From: Pirellula staleyi DSM 6068
Lineage (GTDB): Bacteria; Planctomycetota; Planctomycetia; Pirellulales; Pirellulaceae
NCBI GenBank assembly: GCA_945875845.1
Contig: CAMCMB010000002.1
Location: 62,001-126,000, forward strand
Length of the DNA: 64,000 nucleotides
Direction of reading: 5' to 3'
This document shows positions 62,420-64,000 of the stretch, piece by piece. The notes below the pieces were generated by a model that was given only the letters and a program-made list of their open reading frames with translations, did no database searches and was not told the DNA's origin. The stretch's first letter is position 1. Every line of letters starts with the position of its first letter. The translations under genes and the position numbers were made by a program.

Positions 62420-63088
62420 TTAGTTGGCAACGACTTCCGTGGTAACCGCAGGTTTGAACTGGCAGCAACTGTGCCCATCAAGTCGACATTGCGACAACTC
62501 CATATCGTGTCCCAACGCAGCGCTCATCACCTTGGTTTCAAGATTGCATACGCTTCTGTCATGCCCATCTCCGACAAGATCGGGATAAGGACACGCTTGA
62601 ACCTCCAAAACAGGCAAACCAAAGCCGTTCGTTATGCAAGTAGGTATCTTTCGATTCGAAAGTACGCTAGCCATGACCCGCATTCGCTCCTCGAGCGGAG
62701 CGTCTGGCAACATATCTCGAAAGGCTCCTCCCATTCGCTGGGAAACGCGATCGATCAAGCTAGCCTTGAAAACCTCGTTGTCTAGCTTGCTAATCTCACC
62801 CCAAATAGCAATGGCTAAATCGCTATAGGTCACACCCGCCTGCCGCCATCCGAGACCAGTCAAAAAATAGCTGAAGGAAGGACGCCCTCGACCGACGCTC
62901 TGTTTGCGACGCTCGATAAAGCCACATTCTTCAAGGCGATCCAGCCTCTGGCGAATGGCAGTTGCTGTTACTTCAAGCCGCTCCATGAGATCGGTAACCG
63001 ACAGCCCCTCTTTTTTACGGAGTAAATCGAGAACCAGTTGATCCACCGGACGGACCGGGGATTCGCTTTGCTTTTCTGGTAAATCCAT
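62420..63088 (-). CDS. sufR: SufR-like Fe-S-sensing transcriptional regulator
   Basis: A 222-residue regulator. The N-terminal winged helix-turn-helix spans about 20-75 (GLSVTDLMERLEVTATAIRQ). The C-terminal part has a cysteine cluster (EVQACPYPDL, SVCNLE, SQCRLDGHSCCQF) matching the Fe-S binding site of SufR. SufR represses suf genes when Fe-S supply is adequate. It is the first gene of the operon; a probable promoter lies at 63160-63187. Confidence 0.93.
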   Translation of the reverse strand: MDLPEKQSESPVRPVDQLVLDLLRKKEGLSVTDLMERLEVTATAIRQRLDRLEECGFIERRKQSVGRGRPSFSYFLTGLGWRQAGVTYSDLAIAIWGEISKLDNEVFKASLIDRVSQRMGGAFRDMLPDAPLEERMRVMASVLSNRKIPTCITNGFGLPVLEVQACPYPDLVGDGHDRSVCNLETKVMSAALGHDMELSQCRLDGHSCCQFKPAVTTEVVAN

Positions 63089-63159
63089 GTAAATTTGGCG
63101 ATCGATACTCTAGGATAGGGGTGCTTCCCCAAGCGCTCTGAATAACAGGAACTCGTCGA

Positions 63160-63187
63160 ATTCTATCGCTATGCCTATTTTTGACAA
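63160..63187 (-). promoter_or_regulatory. Candidate sigma-70-type promoter of sufR operon
   Basis: On the minus strand TTGTCA (63182-63187) and TAGAAT (63160-63165) are separated by 16 bp. Distance to the sufR start is about 70 bp. Confidence 0.5.
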
Positions 63188-63191
63188 GCTG

Positions 63192-63227
63192 CGATGCGAA
63201 AAAAGATCAACGATGCGAAAAAGGATC
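63192..63227. repeat. Direct repeat upstream of sufR promoter
   Basis: cgatgcgaaaaaagatc and cgatgcgaaaaaggatc repeat with a 19-bp period just upstream of the candidate promoter. This could be a pair of operator sites or a simple duplication. Confidence 0.55.
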
Positions 63228-63313
63228 TGGGGAGCACATAGTTCTTCGACCCGCGCGACGAGAACAACCCCCCGCACCAAACCCACATTTTAGGGACAGA
63301 AAACTGCGGTTTC

Positions 63314-63976
63314 TTAGTTTCGTTCCATCTCAAAGCCATTGTGCTTTAGCCTGCCAGCTAGGTCACAACAACTGCAGTTAATGAAGAGAGTTTCGTCGCG
63401 AGTCAACGTTCCGTAGTTGTGAAATGCCTTTTCATCGTGAATGTGACCAAAAGCGTGGATTGTCGGCTTGATACGCTCCAAAACGTGTCGAAAAAGAGAT
63501 TTGGAGCCGACATGGACTGGCTCGCGAGAGTCTAAATCGCGAGTCACATCCAGGATTCCTTTGGGCGGTCCGTGTGTGATCAATATGTCGATATCGTCAG
63601 GAATCGACTGCCATACGAGGTCGAGATCCTTGCGTTCTTTCATGTATGCCCAATCGAAGAACTTCGGAGTGTAGGGCGAGCCGAAGATTTTGATCCCGTT
63701 CCATTCCATCTGTGCGTGAATGAGAAATTTGATTTTCGGGTAATCGTCTTCCCGAATCAAACCTTGTTCGATTGCAGTCGAATGGTTTCCAGGTACGAAG
63801 ATTTTGGTTGGGATATCAAGTGCAGAGTACCATTCGAGGAATCGTCGTGATTCAGGCTCATTCAGCCAAGCATTTCCGGATTCGGATTCGTCTCCGCAAT
63901 GAATGACCAAATCCACTTCGGGCGGCTTGAGACTCTCGTGTTTGTTGTGCGTATCCGAGATGAACCAGATTTTCAT
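63314..63976 (-). CDS. Calcineurin-like metallophosphoesterase
   Basis: A 220-residue hydrolase with the full metal-ligand set: FISDTHNKH (DxH), DLVIHCGDES (GD), VPGNHS (GNH), LITHGPP and AFGHIHDEKA. No signal peptide is seen, so it acts in the cytoplasm on phosphoesters. ATG 63976 lies close to the right edge, so promoter context is only partly visible. Substrate unknown. Confidence 0.93.
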   Translation of the reverse strand: MKIWFISDTHNKHESLKPPEVDLVIHCGDESESGNAWLNEPESRRFLEWYSALDIPTKIFVPGNHSTAIEQGLIREDDYPKIKFLIHAQMEWNGIKIFGSPYTPKFFDWAYMKERKDLDLVWQSIPDDIDILITHGPPKGILDVTRDLDSREPVHVGSKSLFRHVLERIKPTIHAFGHIHDEKAFHNYGTLTRDETLFINCSCCDLAGRLKHNGFEMERN

Positions 63977-64000
63977 GGAAATGGATGACCGATCGCAGGA

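Noticed and set aside
1..64000. tRNA, rRNA, riboswitch and prophage genes
   Set aside because: None was recognised on reading both strands; a covariance-model scan would be needed to exclude small RNAs.

Overview
The window looks like chromosomal DNA from a planctomycete, probably of the Pirellulaceae. The basis is the gene content, since no database search was possible: two sulfatases, PVC-type dehydrogenase/heme-binding modules, BNR and ceramidase-like secreted proteins, very large secreted TPR-like proteins, a cysteine-poor type L36, long intergenic spaces with palindromic repeats, and an FHA-GAF histidine kinase. I see no tRNA, rRNA, intact prophage or CRISPR array.

Layout. 1-4.3 kb: the C-terminal part of an M3 peptidase, a repeat-rich gap, an FHA-GAF histidine kinase and two small conserved-type proteins. 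4.7-11.5 kb: a 1924-residue secreted fusion (ceramidase-like, two LamG-like, PVC dehydrogenase, HEAT-like, cytochrome c) overlapping a SASA-type esterase gene. 11.5-25.1 kb: an NtrC-family regulator upstream of and divergent from a ten-gene cbb3 oxidase operon (ccoNO fusion, ccoQ, ccoP, ccoG, ccoH, a TauE/SafE protein, ccoI, ccoS, a CxxCH protein and a FixL-like PAS kinase). A consensus sigma-54 promoter lies directly in front of ccoNO, so the segment reads as an oxygen-sensing module: heme-PAS kinase, possibly signalling to the sigma-54 activator, which would drive the high-affinity oxidase. The kinase-regulator pairing is inference.

25.2-34.9 kb: a SNF2 helicase, an ECF sigma/anti-sigma/BNR operon in which the anti-sigma factor carries a metallothionein-like cysteine cluster, a sulfatase, a Gfo/Idh/MocA oxidoreductase and a short rpmJ. 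35.2-42.2 kb: larC, two secreted TPR-like proteins, then a small decayed defence locus (a GxxExxY nuclease-like gene, three copies of a palindromic repeat, and an N-terminal hsdR remnant). 42.2-47.3 kb: a PIG-L deacetylase, a CocE/NonD hydrolase and a second sulfatase. 47.3-54.3 kb: a probable minus-strand cluster of transglutaminase-like lipoprotein, GT39-like glycosyltransferase, AsmA-like protein and a small protein. 54.6-56.1 kb: an unknown protein and an HD phosphohydrolase.

56.1-63.1 kb: a complete SUF iron-sulfur assembly operon on the minus strand in the order sufR, sufC, sufB, sufD, Rieske ferredoxin, sufT-like, sufE-sufS fusion. It probably serves the many Fe-S and heme proteins nearby and is likely autoregulated by SufR. 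The window ends with a metallophosphoesterase. Three dispersed palindromic repeat families (A, B, C) and several short tandem repeats occupy the intergenic regions.
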